Below, in pieces: positions 16,738 to 25,182 of a DNA stretch of 64,000 bases (positions are counted from its first letter, which is position 1; each line of letters starts with the position of its first letter). The position numbers and the translations under genes were made by a program. A model generated the notes under the pieces. That model searched no databases. It was not told where the DNA came from and was given only the letters and a program-made list of their open reading frames with translations. The stretch is from Komagataeibacter rhaeticus (GTDB taxonomy: Bacteria; Pseudomonadota; Alphaproteobacteria; Acetobacterales; Acetobacteraceae), in contig NZ_NKTZ01000004.1 of the NCBI RefSeq assembly GCF_003207855.1, positions 248,001 through 312,000 on the forward strand, written 5' to 3'.

Positions 16738-17385
16738 TCAGGCGGCCCGATGCGCGAAAATGTCCGGATCCTGATAGCCCAGTATATCAAGACGTGCACG
16801 CGCTGGCATGAAATCAAAGCAGGCCTGCGCCACGTCGCGCCGGCCTTCGCGGTGCAGCAGGGCCTCCAGCCTTTCCCACAATGCATGCAGGTACAGCACG
16901 TCGGATGCCGCATAGCATAGCTGTTCGCGCGTCAGGTCCGTAGCACCCCAGTCCGAACTCTGCTGCTGCTTGCTCAGTTCCACCCCCAGCAGTTCCCGGC
17001 ACAGATTGGCCAGGCCATGGCGGTCGGTATAGGTGCGCACCAGCTTGGAGGCGACCTTGGTGCAGATGCACGGCGCTACGGTCACATTGAACGTGTGCTG
17101 GAGAATCGCCACGTCGAACCGGGCGAAATGCATGATCTTGGGCACGCGGGCATCGGTCAGCACGCGCACCAGGTTGGGAAAGCCGGCCGCCGTTGCGTGG
17201 GGGGGAACCTGCACGAGGTGGGCCTGTCCGTCCCCTGCCGAAAGCTGGACCAGGCACAGGCGGTCACGATGCGGGTTGAGGCCCATCGTTTCGGTATCGA
17301 CGGCCACCATGCCGGTAAAGGTCACATCGGCGGGCAGGTCGCCGCGATGGAAATGGATGGCATCGGGTACCGGGCTTGCAGCCAT
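16738..17385 (-). CDS. rnd: Ribonuclease D, short form (3'-5' exonuclease)
   Basis: A 215-residue DEDDy exonuclease: VAVDTETMGLNPHRDRLCLVQLS (DxE motif), HFARFDVAILQHTF and a final catalytic YAASDVLYLHALW. It lacks the C-terminal HRDC domains of E. coli RNase D (375 residues); the short form is common in alphaproteobacteria. It trims tRNA 3' ends. It lies 49 nt upstream of kdsD, and a tRNA-Leu gene with its own terminator is encoded just upstream on the same strand. Confidence 0.9.
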   Translation of the reverse strand: MAASPVPDAIHFHRGDLPADVTFTGMVAVDTETMGLNPHRDRLCLVQLSAGDGQAHLVQVPPHATAAGFPNLVRVLTDARVPKIMHFARFDVAILQHTFNVTVAPCICTKVASKLVRTYTDRHGLANLCRELLGVELSKQQQSSDWGATDLTREQLCYAASDVLYLHALWERLEALLHREGRRDVAQACFDFMPARARLDILGYQDPDIFAHRAA

Positions 17386-17557
17386 GTTGAGAACGCTCCG
17401 TCACGATAGGCCCTTCACGGTGGCAGGTCTGGCAGGCAACCGCAAGGAAGGCCGGCCGTTGCAGTGCAGGTCCGGCAGGTGCCGGGCCGCGCGGGCGAAC
17501 CTGCGCGCGAAGGATGCATAGGGGGCGGTTTACACCAATTTGAACCGGGAAACAGGC

Positions 17558-17592
17558 AAAAAAGATACGGGGCAGACCCGGCGGGGCTGCCC
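17558..17592 (-). terminator. Intrinsic terminator of tRNA-Leu
   Basis: Read on the minus strand: GGGCAG, one mismatch, CCC, a short loop, GGG, the mismatch partner, CTGCCC, and after a few bases a run of six T. It lies about 45 nt beyond the tRNA 3' end and separates the tRNA from rnd. Confidence 0.65.
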
Positions 17593-17637
17593 TGACCAAC
17601 CCCCGGAGGGGAGTAGTATCCGATTTTTCAGAAAAGC

Positions 17638-17724
17638 TGGTGCCCAGAAGAAGACTCGAACTTCCACGACCTTGCGGCCACAGGTACCTGAAACCTGCGC
17701 GTCTACCAATTCCGCCATCTGGGC
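17638..17724 (-). tRNA. tRNA-Leu (anticodon CAG)
   Basis: An 87-nt type II tRNA with encoded CCA (17638-17640). The acceptor stem is GCCCAGA/TCTGGGC; the D-arm region contains GGCGGAATTGGTAGACGC; the anticodon stem is CAGGT/ACCTG around the loop TTCAGGT, giving anticodon CAG for CUG codons. There is a long variable arm (TGGCCGCAAGGTCGT region) and a T-arm GGAAG-TTCGAGT-CTTCT. CUG is the dominant Leu codon in this high-GC genome. Confidence 0.95.
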
Positions 17725-17766
17725 TCAGAGGCTCCCCAGCGGAGGCCGCCGGGGTGGTGTGAGCGC

Positions 17767-17795
17767 TGTTTAGTCCGGCACGCGGGGGCGGTCAA
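17767..17795 (-). promoter_or_regulatory. Candidate promoter of tRNA-Leu
   Basis: On the minus strand TTGACC (17795-17790), a 17-nt spacer and TAAACA (17772-17767). The -35 is good and the -10 is weak, but spacing is ideal and the element lies 43 nt upstream of the mature tRNA 5' end. Confidence 0.45.
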
Positions 17796-17948
17796 CAGGC
17801 TAAATGGTTTTTTTTGAAATCAGGCGCATTTTTTTCTTTTCGCCCCGTGGCATGGGGCGCGCGGGCGGGAGAATTGACTGTGCCGCCCCCGGCCCCGCAT
17901 GCGAAAAAAGGCGGCAGCGCACTCACGCGCCACACACGGGAGCAGGTC

Positions 17949-18842
17949 ATGACACGGAAGGTGGCAACGGTTTTTGGTGGATCGGGCTTTGTCGGGCAGT
18001 CCGTCGTGGGGCGTCTGGCGCGGGCGGGTTATGTGGTGCGCGTGGCCGGGCGCACCGCACGGCTGGCCGCGACCCTGCGCATGCTGGGGGATGTGGGTCA
18101 GGTGGTGCCCGTTGTCGCCTCCATCATGGACGAGGCGGGCTGCGTCGCGGCGCTGGAGGGGTGTGACCTGGCCATCAACCTGGTGGGAGTCCTCTCGCCA
18201 CGCGGGCTGGCGACGTTCGAGGCGATCCATGTCGAAGGTGCCGCGCGCGTGGCCCGTCTGGCCGCCTGCGCGGGGGTGGAGCGGCTGATCCATGTCTCGG
18301 CGCTGGGGGCGGATGTCAGCAGCCCGTCCGCTTACGCCCGCAGCAAGGCGGAAGGGGAATGCGCCGTCACCCGCGCCATGCCAGGGGCGGTGATCATCCG
18401 CCCCTCGCTCATATTCGGGGTGGGCGGCCCCTTTCCCGCCATGTTCGCGCGCATGGCGCGCTTCATGCCGGTGGTGCCGGTGTTCGGGGCGGCCACCCGT
18501 TTCCAGCCGGTCTGGGTGGGGGATGTGGCCGAAGGCATGCTGCGCCTTGCAACCGATGGGTCCATGGCCGGGGTCGTGTTCGAATTTGGCGGCCCGCGCA
18601 TCATGACCATGCGCCAGATCGTGGCGTGGTCGGCGCGCTGGGCGGGGCATCCGCGCCCGCTGTTCGAGGTGCCGCGCTGGCTGGCCAATGCGCAGGCCGG
18701 CGTGCTGGAGCACCTGCCCGGCAAGGTGCTGACGCGTGACCAGGTCAGGCTGCTCTATGTCGATAACGTCGTGGCGCCCGGCGCGCGCACCATCGAAATG
18801 CTGGGCATAACCCCCGCGCCGATGGACCTGATCCTGGGATAA
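17949..18842 (+). CDS. NAD(P)-binding epimerase/reductase, NDUFA9-like (atypical SDR)
   Basis: A 297-residue atypical short-chain dehydrogenase. The N-terminal Rossmann motif is VFGGSGFVGQSVV. Further motifs are DLAINLVGVLSP, HVSALGAD, a YARSKAEGE (YxxxK-like) site and IIRPSLIFG. This is the pattern of the complex I NDUFA9-like group common in alphaproteobacteria. The ATG at 17949 has GGGAG 6 nt upstream; a longer in-frame extension upstream is unlikely to be coding. It could act in ubiquinone/complex I maintenance or on a nucleotide sugar. An inverted repeat (18855-18877) follows the stop. Confidence 0.85.
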   Translation: MTRKVATVFGGSGFVGQSVVGRLARAGYVVRVAGRTARLAATLRMLGDVGQVVPVVASIMDEAGCVAALEGCDLAINLVGVLSPRGLATFEAIHVEGAARVARLAACAGVERLIHVSALGADVSSPSAYARSKAEGECAVTRAMPGAVIIRPSLIFGVGGPFPAMFARMARFMPVVPVFGAATRFQPVWVGDVAEGMLRLATDGSMAGVVFEFGGPRIMTMRQIVAWSARWAGHPRPLFEVPRWLANAQAGVLEHLPGKVLTRDQVRLLYVDNVVAPGARTIEMLGITPAPMDLILG

Positions 18843-18995
18843 GGGAGGGAAACTGGGGAAATTTGCCGTTTTTCCCCATAAAGGTCAGCACTGCTGTCTT
18901 TTATTTTCGCGCGGTGGTGCGTAGGTCTGTCCTTCGCCATGGGCGCGCTGGTGCTGCCGTGGCTTCCTTCTCATCCGCACACCAGGGGCAGACCG

Positions 18996-20450
18996 ATGGC
19001 CGAGCGCATGCTGAAATTCGTCTCTGTGGCGCAGGAGCAGCCGGACAAACGGCCTGCCGGGGCGCGCCGCAGGGATTTTAACGAAATTTATGCCGAGTTC
19101 GTGCCCGCAAAGGCCGAGACGCAGGCTTCGCGCTGTTCGCAGTGTGGCGTGCCGTTCTGCTCGGTACACTGCCCGCTGGGCAACAACATCCCCGACTGGC
19201 TGATGATGACGGCGGCGGGACGGATGGAGGAGGCATACGAACTGTCGTCCGCCACCAACACCTTCCCCGAAATCTGTGGCCGCATCTGCCCGCAGGACCG
19301 CCTGTGCGAAGGCAACTGCGTGATCGAGGAAGGATTCGAAAGCGTCACCATCGGCGCGGTCGAGCGCTACATTACCGATACCGCCTTTGATAACGGCTGG
19401 GTCAGGCCGGTAAAGCCGATGGTCGAGCGGGATGAAAGTGTTGCCATCATCGGTGCCGGTCCCGGCGGGCTGGCCGCTGCGGTGCAGCTGCGCGAGCAGG
19501 GCTACCAGGTCCATGTCTATGACCGGTACGACCGTGTTGGCGGCCTGCTGATGTACGGCATCCCCGGCTTCAAGCTGGAGAAGGATATCGTCCTGCGCCG
19601 CCACAGGCTGCTGGTGGAATCGGGCGTGCAGTTCCATCTGGGCAAGGGCATTGGCGATACGGACGGTGCGGACAGCATCGCGTTTTCCACCCTGCGCGCG
19701 CGCCATGACGGCGTGCTGATCGCAACGGGTGTGTACAAGTCGCGCGATATCGGTGGCCCCGGCGCGGGGCTGGGCGGCATCGTGCGCGCGCTGGATTACC
19801 TGACGGCATCCAACCGTGTCTCGCTGGGGGACACGGTTGCCGAATATGACAGCGGCGAACTGAATGCCGCGGGCAAGTCGGTGGTGGTGATTGGCGGTGG
19901 CGATACGGCCATGGACTGCGTGCGTACCGCCATCCGGCAGGGTGCGAAGTCGGTGAAGTGCCTGTACCGCCGCGACCGCGCCAACATGCCCGGCTCGGTG
20001 CGGGAAGTGAAGAATGCCGAGGAAGAGGGCGTGGAGTTCGTCTGGCTTGCCGCCCCGCAGGCATTCGAGGGCGAGGGCGGCGTGACCGGCGTGCGTGCGA
20101 CCCGCATGAAGCTGGGCCTGCCCGATGCCTCCGGCCGCCAGTCGGTCGAGCCGGTGGAAGGCAGCGCCTTTACGCTGGAAGCCGACATGGTGGTCAAGGC
20201 GCTGGGCTTCGACCCCGAACCGCTGCCCACGCTGTGGGGCCAGCCGGAACTGGAGGTCTCGCGCTGGGGCACGCTCATGGTCGATCGCAAGACGTTCATG
20301 ACCAGCCTGCCCGGCGTATTCGCGGCCGGCGACATCGTGCGCGGGGCCAGCCTGGTGGTGTGGGCCATCCGCGACGGGCGGGATGCCGCAGCCCAGATGC
20401 ACGCATGGCTTGAGGAATTGACGGCCGCACAGGCCGAGGTGGCGGAGTAA
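18996..20450 (+). CDS. gltD: Glutamate synthase (NADPH) small subunit
   Basis: A 484-residue flavoprotein that passes electrons from NADPH to the GOGAT large subunit. The N-terminal Fe-S region has CSQCGVPFCSVHCPLGNN and CGRICPQDRLCEGNC; the FAD site is IGAGPGGLAAA, the NADPH site is IGGGDTAMDC, and the C-terminal FAD segment is GVFAAGDIVRGASLVVWA. The start MAERMLKF at 18996 gives the family length; 19 more codons are open upstream. It precedes gltB by 2 nt, the reverse of the common gltB-gltD order. Confidence 0.97.
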   Translation: MAERMLKFVSVAQEQPDKRPAGARRRDFNEIYAEFVPAKAETQASRCSQCGVPFCSVHCPLGNNIPDWLMMTAAGRMEEAYELSSATNTFPEICGRICPQDRLCEGNCVIEEGFESVTIGAVERYITDTAFDNGWVRPVKPMVERDESVAIIGAGPGGLAAAVQLREQGYQVHVYDRYDRVGGLLMYGIPGFKLEKDIVLRRHRLLVESGVQFHLGKGIGDTDGADSIAFSTLRARHDGVLIATGVYKSRDIGGPGAGLGGIVRALDYLTASNRVSLGDTVAEYDSGELNAAGKSVVVIGGGDTAMDCVRTAIRQGAKSVKCLYRRDRANMPGSVREVKNAEEEGVEFVWLAAPQAFEGEGGVTGVRATRMKLGLPDASGRQSVEPVEGSAFTLEADMVVKALGFDPEPLPTLWGQPELEVSRWGTLMVDRKTFMTSLPGVFAAGDIVRGASLVVWAIRDGRDAAAQMHAWLEELTAAQAEVAE

Positions 20451-20452
20451 GC

Positions 20453-23400
20453 ATGATGGACCAGTTTGAAAACCAGCCCACCGGTTTCGTTCAGGAATGG
20501 CAGGACAATGCACAGGCCATCTCCGGCCTGTACACCCCCGCTGATGAGCATGATGCCTGTGGTGTGGGCATGGTCGCAGCCCTTGATGGCAAGCCGCGCC
20601 GCGACGTGGTGGAAGCGGGCATCGCGGCCCTGAAGGCCGTGTGGCACCGGGGTGCTGTCGATGCCGATGGCAAGACCGGCGATGGCGCGGGCATCCATGT
20701 CGAGATCCCGCAGGATTTCTTTGCCGACGCGATCCATGCCGGTGGCGCCGAAGGCGGGGTGGACAGCCAGATCGCGGTGGGCATGGTCTTCCTGCCCAAG
20801 ACCGATATCGCGGCCCAGGAACGCTGCCGCCAGATCATCGAAAGCGAGATCCTGGCGTTTGGCTACAGCATCTATGGCTGGCGGCAGGTGCCCATCAATA
20901 CCGACTGCATTGGTGAGAAGGCCAATGCCACCCGCCCCGAGATCGAGCAGATCCTGATCCGCAACCTGCCCGGCAGTGCCGAGGCCGAGTTCGAGCGCGA
21001 CCTGTACGTGATCCGCCGCAAGATCGAGAAAAGTGCGATCGCCAATCAGGTGGACCTGTATGTCTGCTCGCTGTCGTGCCGTTCACTGATCTACAAGGGC
21101 ATGTTCCTGGCCGAGCACCTGACGGAGTTCTATCCCGACCTGCTCGACCCGCGCTTCGTCAGCCGCTTTGCCATCTATCACCAGCGGTACTCGACCAACA
21201 CCTTCCCCACATGGAAGCTGGCCCAGCCCTTCCGCAGGCTGGCCCATAATGGTGAGATCAACACCATCTCGGGCAACGTCAACTGGATGAAAAGCCACGA
21301 GACCCGGCTGGCCGATCCCGTCCTTGACCCGTACATGGACGACCTCAAGCCCGTGGTGCAGGCGCAGGGGTCGGACACGGCGTGTTTTGACAACGTGTTC
21401 GAACTGCTGACATTCGCCGGTCGTGACGCGCCCATGGCGCGCTGCCTTATGGTACCGGCCAGCCTGGGCGGCAATTCCGCCATGCCGCAGCGCCACCGGG
21501 ACATGTATTCCTACTGCAACGCGGTGATGGAGCCGTGGGACGGGCCTGCCGCCATCTGTGCCACCGACGGGCGCTGGATGGTGGCCGGCCTTGACCGCAG
21601 CGGCCTGCGCCCGCTGCGCTATACCGTGACCGGCAGCGGCCTGCTGATCGTGGGGTCCGAGACGGGCATGGTAAAGGTGCCCGAAGCCGATATCGTCAGC
21701 CGTGGCCGCCTTGGGCCGGGGCAGTCGCTCGCACTCGACCTGCATACGGCAAGGCTCTACAGCAACGAGGAACTGCTGGATGAACTGTCCGGCCGACAGG
21801 ATTTCTCCGCCTGGGTCAGGCGCACGCAGGAAATCTCCAGCATCGTCCGCCCCGATGGCAGCGAGCCGGTGCTGTATGATGCCGAGATGCTGCGCCGCCG
21901 CCAGCTTGCCGTTGGCCTGACGCTGGAAGACCTTGAGACCATTCTCCAGCCGATGGTGGAAAATGCGTCCGAGGCCATCGGTTCGATGGGGGATGATACG
22001 CCGCTGGCCGTGCTGTCCACCCGCTACCGGGGGCTTGCGCATTATTTCCGCCAGGCGTTCAGCCAGGTCACCAACCCGCCCATCGACAGCCTGCGGGAGA
22101 CGCGGGTGATGAGCCTCGTGACCCGGCTGGGCAACCTTGGCAACATCCTGGAGGAAAGCGAGAGCCAGTGCGACCTGCTCCAGCTGCCCTCTCCGGTGCT
22201 GACCACGGGTGAATTCCAGGCGCTGGTCGATTTCTGTGGCAAGGATGCCTGCATCATCGACTGCACCTTCCCCGCCGCCGACGGGGAAGCGGGCCTGCGG
22301 GCCGCCATCGCCCGCATCCGGGCCGAGGCCGAGGACCGCGTGCGCCAGGGCTGCACCCATGTCTTCCTGACCGATGAGCACCAGTCGGGTGAACACGCCT
22401 ACATTCCCATGATCCTGGCAACGGCTGCGGTGCATACGCATCTTGTGCGCCAGTCGCTGCGTACGTTCACCTCGCTCAATGTCCGTTCGGCGGGGGCGCT
22501 GGACGTGCATGCCATCGCGGTCACGATCGGGGTGGGGGCGACCACGGTCAATCCGTATCTTGCGCAGGAAAGCATCGCCGACCGCCACCGCCGTGGCCTG
22601 TTTGGCAAGCTGACACTGAGCGAGTCGGTGGAGCGCTACCGCAAGGCGGTGAACAAGGGCCTGCTCAAGATCATGTCCAAGATGGGTATCTCCATCGTGG
22701 CATCGTATCGTGGCGGCTATAATTTCGAGGCCATCGGGCTGTCGCGCGCGCTGACGGCGGAGTTCTTTCCCGGCATGCCCTCGCGCATTTCCGGCATCGG
22801 CCTGACCGGTATCGCGCGCAATGTGCTCAGCTTCCATCACAAGGCATGGAACCGGCAGGTCGAAACCCTGTCCGTCGGCGGGCGCTACAAGCTGCGCCGC
22901 AGTGGAGAGGTGCATGCCTTTGACGGCAACCTGATCCACATGCTCCAGACCGCCGTGACCACGGGCAGCTTCTCGGTCTACCAGCGTTATGCCGATGCGG
23001 TGCGCCGCCAGCCGCCGGTGGCGCTGCGTGACCTGCTGGATTTCCGTGGCGGGCGCACGGCCATCCCCGTGGAATCGGTCGAGAGCATCACCGAACTGCG
23101 CAAGCGCCTGATCGCCCCCGGCATTTCGCTGGGCGCACTCAGCCCCGAAGCGCATGAAACGCTGTCCATCGCCATGAACCGCATCGGCGCCAAGTCCGAT
23201 TCGGGTGAGGGCGGTGAAGACCCGGCACGCGCGAAGCCGCGCCCCAACGGGGATAACGCATCCTCTGCCATCAAGCAGATCGCGTCGGGCCGTTTTGGCG
23301 TGACCGCGCAGTATCTCAATGACTGCCGCGAGATCGAGATCAAGATGGCGCAGGGGGCCAAGCCCGGCGAGGGCGGGCAGCTTCCCGGCTTCAAGGTCAC

Positions 23401-24985
23401 GGGCCTGATTGCAAAGCTGCGCCATGCGACCGAAGGCGTGACCCTGATCTCGCCCCCGCCGCACCATGACATCTATTCGATCGAGGACTTGGCCCAGCTC
23501 ATCTACGATCTCAAGCAGATCAACCCCGAGGCCACCGTGACCGTGAAGCTGGTCGCCCGCTCCGGCATCGGCACGATCGCGGCCGGTGTGGCCAAGGCCA
23601 AGGCGGATGCGATCCTGATTTCCGGTCATTCCGGCGGCACGGGCGCAAGCCCGCAGTCTTCGGTCAAGTATGCGGGCATGCCGTGGGAACTGGGTCTGGC
23701 GGAAGCGCATCAGGTCCTGATGCTCAACCGCCTGCGCCACCGGGTGAAGCTGCGCGCCGATGGCGGGCTGAAAACCGGGCGTGATGTGGTGATCGCCGCC
23801 ATGCTGGGGGCGGAGGAATTCGGCATCGGCACCGCAAGCCTTGTGGCCATGGGCTGCATCATGGTGCGCCAGTGCCATTCCAACACCTGCCCCGTGGGCG
23901 TGTGCACGCAGGATGACGAACTGCGCCGCAAGTTCGAGGGCACGCCGGAGAAGGTGATCAACCTGTTCTCCTTCATTGCCGAGGACGTGCGCAACATCCT
24001 CGCCTCGCTGGGTTTTGCCACGCTGAACGAGATCATCGGCCGCACCGACCTGCTGCATCAGGTGCTGCGCGGGGCGGACTACCTTGATGACCTTGACCTC
24101 AATTCGCTGCTGGCCCAGGCGGACCCCGGCCCCTATGGCCGCTACTGCACGCGAGAGGGCCGCAACGAAGTGCCCGAGACGCTGGATGCGCAGATGATTG
24201 CCGATGCGCGCCCGCTGTTCGACCATGGTGAGAAGATGCAACTGCAGTACAACGTGCAGAACACGCATCGCGCCATCGGCACGCGCATTTCCTCGCTGAT
24301 CGTGCGGCAGTTCGGCATGAGCACGCTGGCACCGGGCCACCTTACGGTGCGGCTGCGTGGTTCGGCCGGGCAGTCGCTGGGGGCGTTCGCGGTGCAGGGC
24401 CTCAAGCTCGAGGTGCTGGGCGATGCCAACGACTATGTGGGCAAGGGGCTTTCGGGGGCGACCATCGTGGTGCGGCCTTCGCCTTCCTCCAGCCTTGTCT
24501 CGAACGAGAACGCGATTATCGGCAACACGGTGCTGTATGGCGCCACGGCCGGTGCGCTGTATGCGGCAGGCCAGGCGGGCGAGCGCTTTGCGGTGCGTAA
24601 CTCGGGTGCCACCGCCGTGGTCGAGGGCTGCGGGTCCAACGGCTGTGAATACATGACCGGCGGCACGGTGGTTATCCTGGGCGATACGGGCGACAATTTT
24701 GGCGCGGGCTTTACCGGCGGCATGGCGTTTGTATACGACGCCAGCGGCACCTTTGCCGAGCGCGTGAACCCCGATACCGTCATGTGGTGCCGCGTGCAGG
24801 ACCCGAAATGGGAAGCCGTGCTGCGTGAACAGGTCGAGATCCATGCCCGCGAGACCGGCAGCCACTATGCCGAACTGCTGCTGCATAACTGGGACAGGAC
24901 GCTGCCGCGTTTCTGGCATGTCGTGCCCACGGAATATGCGCGTGTGATCGGCTTCGAGGCCCCGGCCCTGGCGCGGGGAGCGTAA
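20453..24985 (+). CDS. gltB: Glutamate synthase (NADPH) large subunit
   Basis: A 1510-residue subunit that makes two glutamates from glutamine and 2-oxoglutarate. The class II glutaminase domain begins after a 35-residue propeptide at Cys36 (HDACGVGMV), the N-terminal nucleophile after processing. The central and FMN-binding domains carry GHSGGTGASPQSS, and the 3Fe-4S cluster cysteines lie in CIMVRQCHSNTC. The C-terminal beta-helix holds glycine-rich repeats (GSNGCEYMTGGTVVILG). Two consecutive ATGs (20453, 20456) are possible starts. With GlnD in the same window it is part of ammonia assimilation. Confidence 0.98.
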   Translation: MMDQFENQPTGFVQEWQDNAQAISGLYTPADEHDACGVGMVAALDGKPRRDVVEAGIAALKAVWHRGAVDADGKTGDGAGIHVEIPQDFFADAIHAGGAEGGVDSQIAVGMVFLPKTDIAAQERCRQIIESEILAFGYSIYGWRQVPINTDCIGEKANATRPEIEQILIRNLPGSAEAEFERDLYVIRRKIEKSAIANQVDLYVCSLSCRSLIYKGMFLAEHLTEFYPDLLDPRFVSRFAIYHQRYSTNTFPTWKLAQPFRRLAHNGEINTISGNVNWMKSHETRLADPVLDPYMDDLKPVVQAQGSDTACFDNVFELLTFAGRDAPMARCLMVPASLGGNSAMPQRHRDMYSYCNAVMEPWDGPAAICATDGRWMVAGLDRSGLRPLRYTVTGSGLLIVGSETGMVKVPEADIVSRGRLGPGQSLALDLHTARLYSNEELLDELSGRQDFSAWVRRTQEISSIVRPDGSEPVLYDAEMLRRRQLAVGLTLEDLETILQPMVENASEAIGSMGDDTPLAVLSTRYRGLAHYFRQAFSQVTNPPIDSLRETRVMSLVTRLGNLGNILEESESQCDLLQLPSPVLTTGEFQALVDFCGKDACIIDCTFPAADGEAGLRAAIARIRAEAEDRVRQGCTHVFLTDEHQSGEHAYIPMILATAAVHTHLVRQSLRTFTSLNVRSAGALDVHAIAVTIGVGATTVNPYLAQESIADRHRRGLFGKLTLSESVERYRKAVNKGLLKIMSKMGISIVASYRGGYNFEAIGLSRALTAEFFPGMPSRISGIGLTGIARNVLSFHHKAWNRQVETLSVGGRYKLRRSGEVHAFDGNLIHMLQTAVTTGSFSVYQRYADAVRRQPPVALRDLLDFRGGRTAIPVESVESITELRKRLIAPGISLGALSPEAHETLSIAMNRIGAKSDSGEGGEDPARAKPRPNGDNASSAIKQIASGRFGVTAQYLNDCREIEIKMAQGAKPGEGGQLPGFKVTGLIAKLRHATEGVTLISPPPHHDIYSIEDLAQLIYDLKQINPEATVTVKLVARSGIGTIAAGVAKAKADAILISGHSGGTGASPQSSVKYAGMPWELGLAEAHQVLMLNRLRHRVKLRADGGLKTGRDVVIAAMLGAEEFGIGTASLVAMGCIMVRQCHSNTCPVGVCTQDDELRRKFEGTPEKVINLFSFIAEDVRNILASLGFATLNEIIGRTDLLHQVLRGADYLDDLDLNSLLAQADPGPYGRYCTREGRNEVPETLDAQMIADARPLFDHGEKMQLQYNVQNTHRAIGTRISSLIVRQFGMSTLAPGHLTVRLRGSAGQSLGAFAVQGLKLEVLGDANDYVGKGLSGATIVVRPSPSSSLVSNENAIIGNTVLYGATAGALYAAGQAGERFAVRNSGATAVVEGCGSNGCEYMTGGTVVILGDTGDNFGAGFTGGMAFVYDASGTFAERVNPDTVMWCRVQDPKWEAVLREQVEIHARETGSHYAELLLHNWDRTLPRFWHVVPTEYARVIGFEAPALARGA

Positions 24986-25021
24986 GCCGCCGCAGCCTTT
25001 TTTCCAGTCATGACCAGCAGG

Positions 25022-25050
25022 GGAGCCGGGCGGCAATGCCCGGCTCCTTT
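25022..25050 (+). terminator. Intrinsic terminator of gltD-gltB
   Basis: A perfect 10-bp stem (GGAGCCGGGC, 25022-25031, with GCCCGGCTCC, 25038-25047), a 6-nt loop and TTT. It lies 36 nt after the gltB stop. Confidence 0.75.
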
Positions 25051-25182
25051 CGTATGCGGGGCAGAATATTGGCCAGCGGGGTCGCGCGGGCTTGCGGGAC
25101 GCATTAGGTTTGACCACATGGGAATCGCGGGGCTGGCGCATGGGTGCCGGGCCTGCCTGATGTGATGGTTGGTGGTCGATCT

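Noticed and set aside
15286-16920. A 544-codon open frame on the plus strand opposite lptC and kdsD
   Set aside because: Covers two genes with clear families on the minus strand; Ser/Arg-rich without domains.
18855-18877. Inverted repeat GGGGAAA/TTTCCCC after the NDUFA9-like gene as a terminator
   Set aside because: Only 7-8 bp and no T-run after the stem; could be chance, so not listed as a terminator.
21083-25141. A 1352-codon open frame on the minus strand opposite gltB
   Set aside because: The strong third-position GC bias of gltB keeps the antisense frame open; its translation is Arg/His-rich with no family motif, while gltB is unambiguous.
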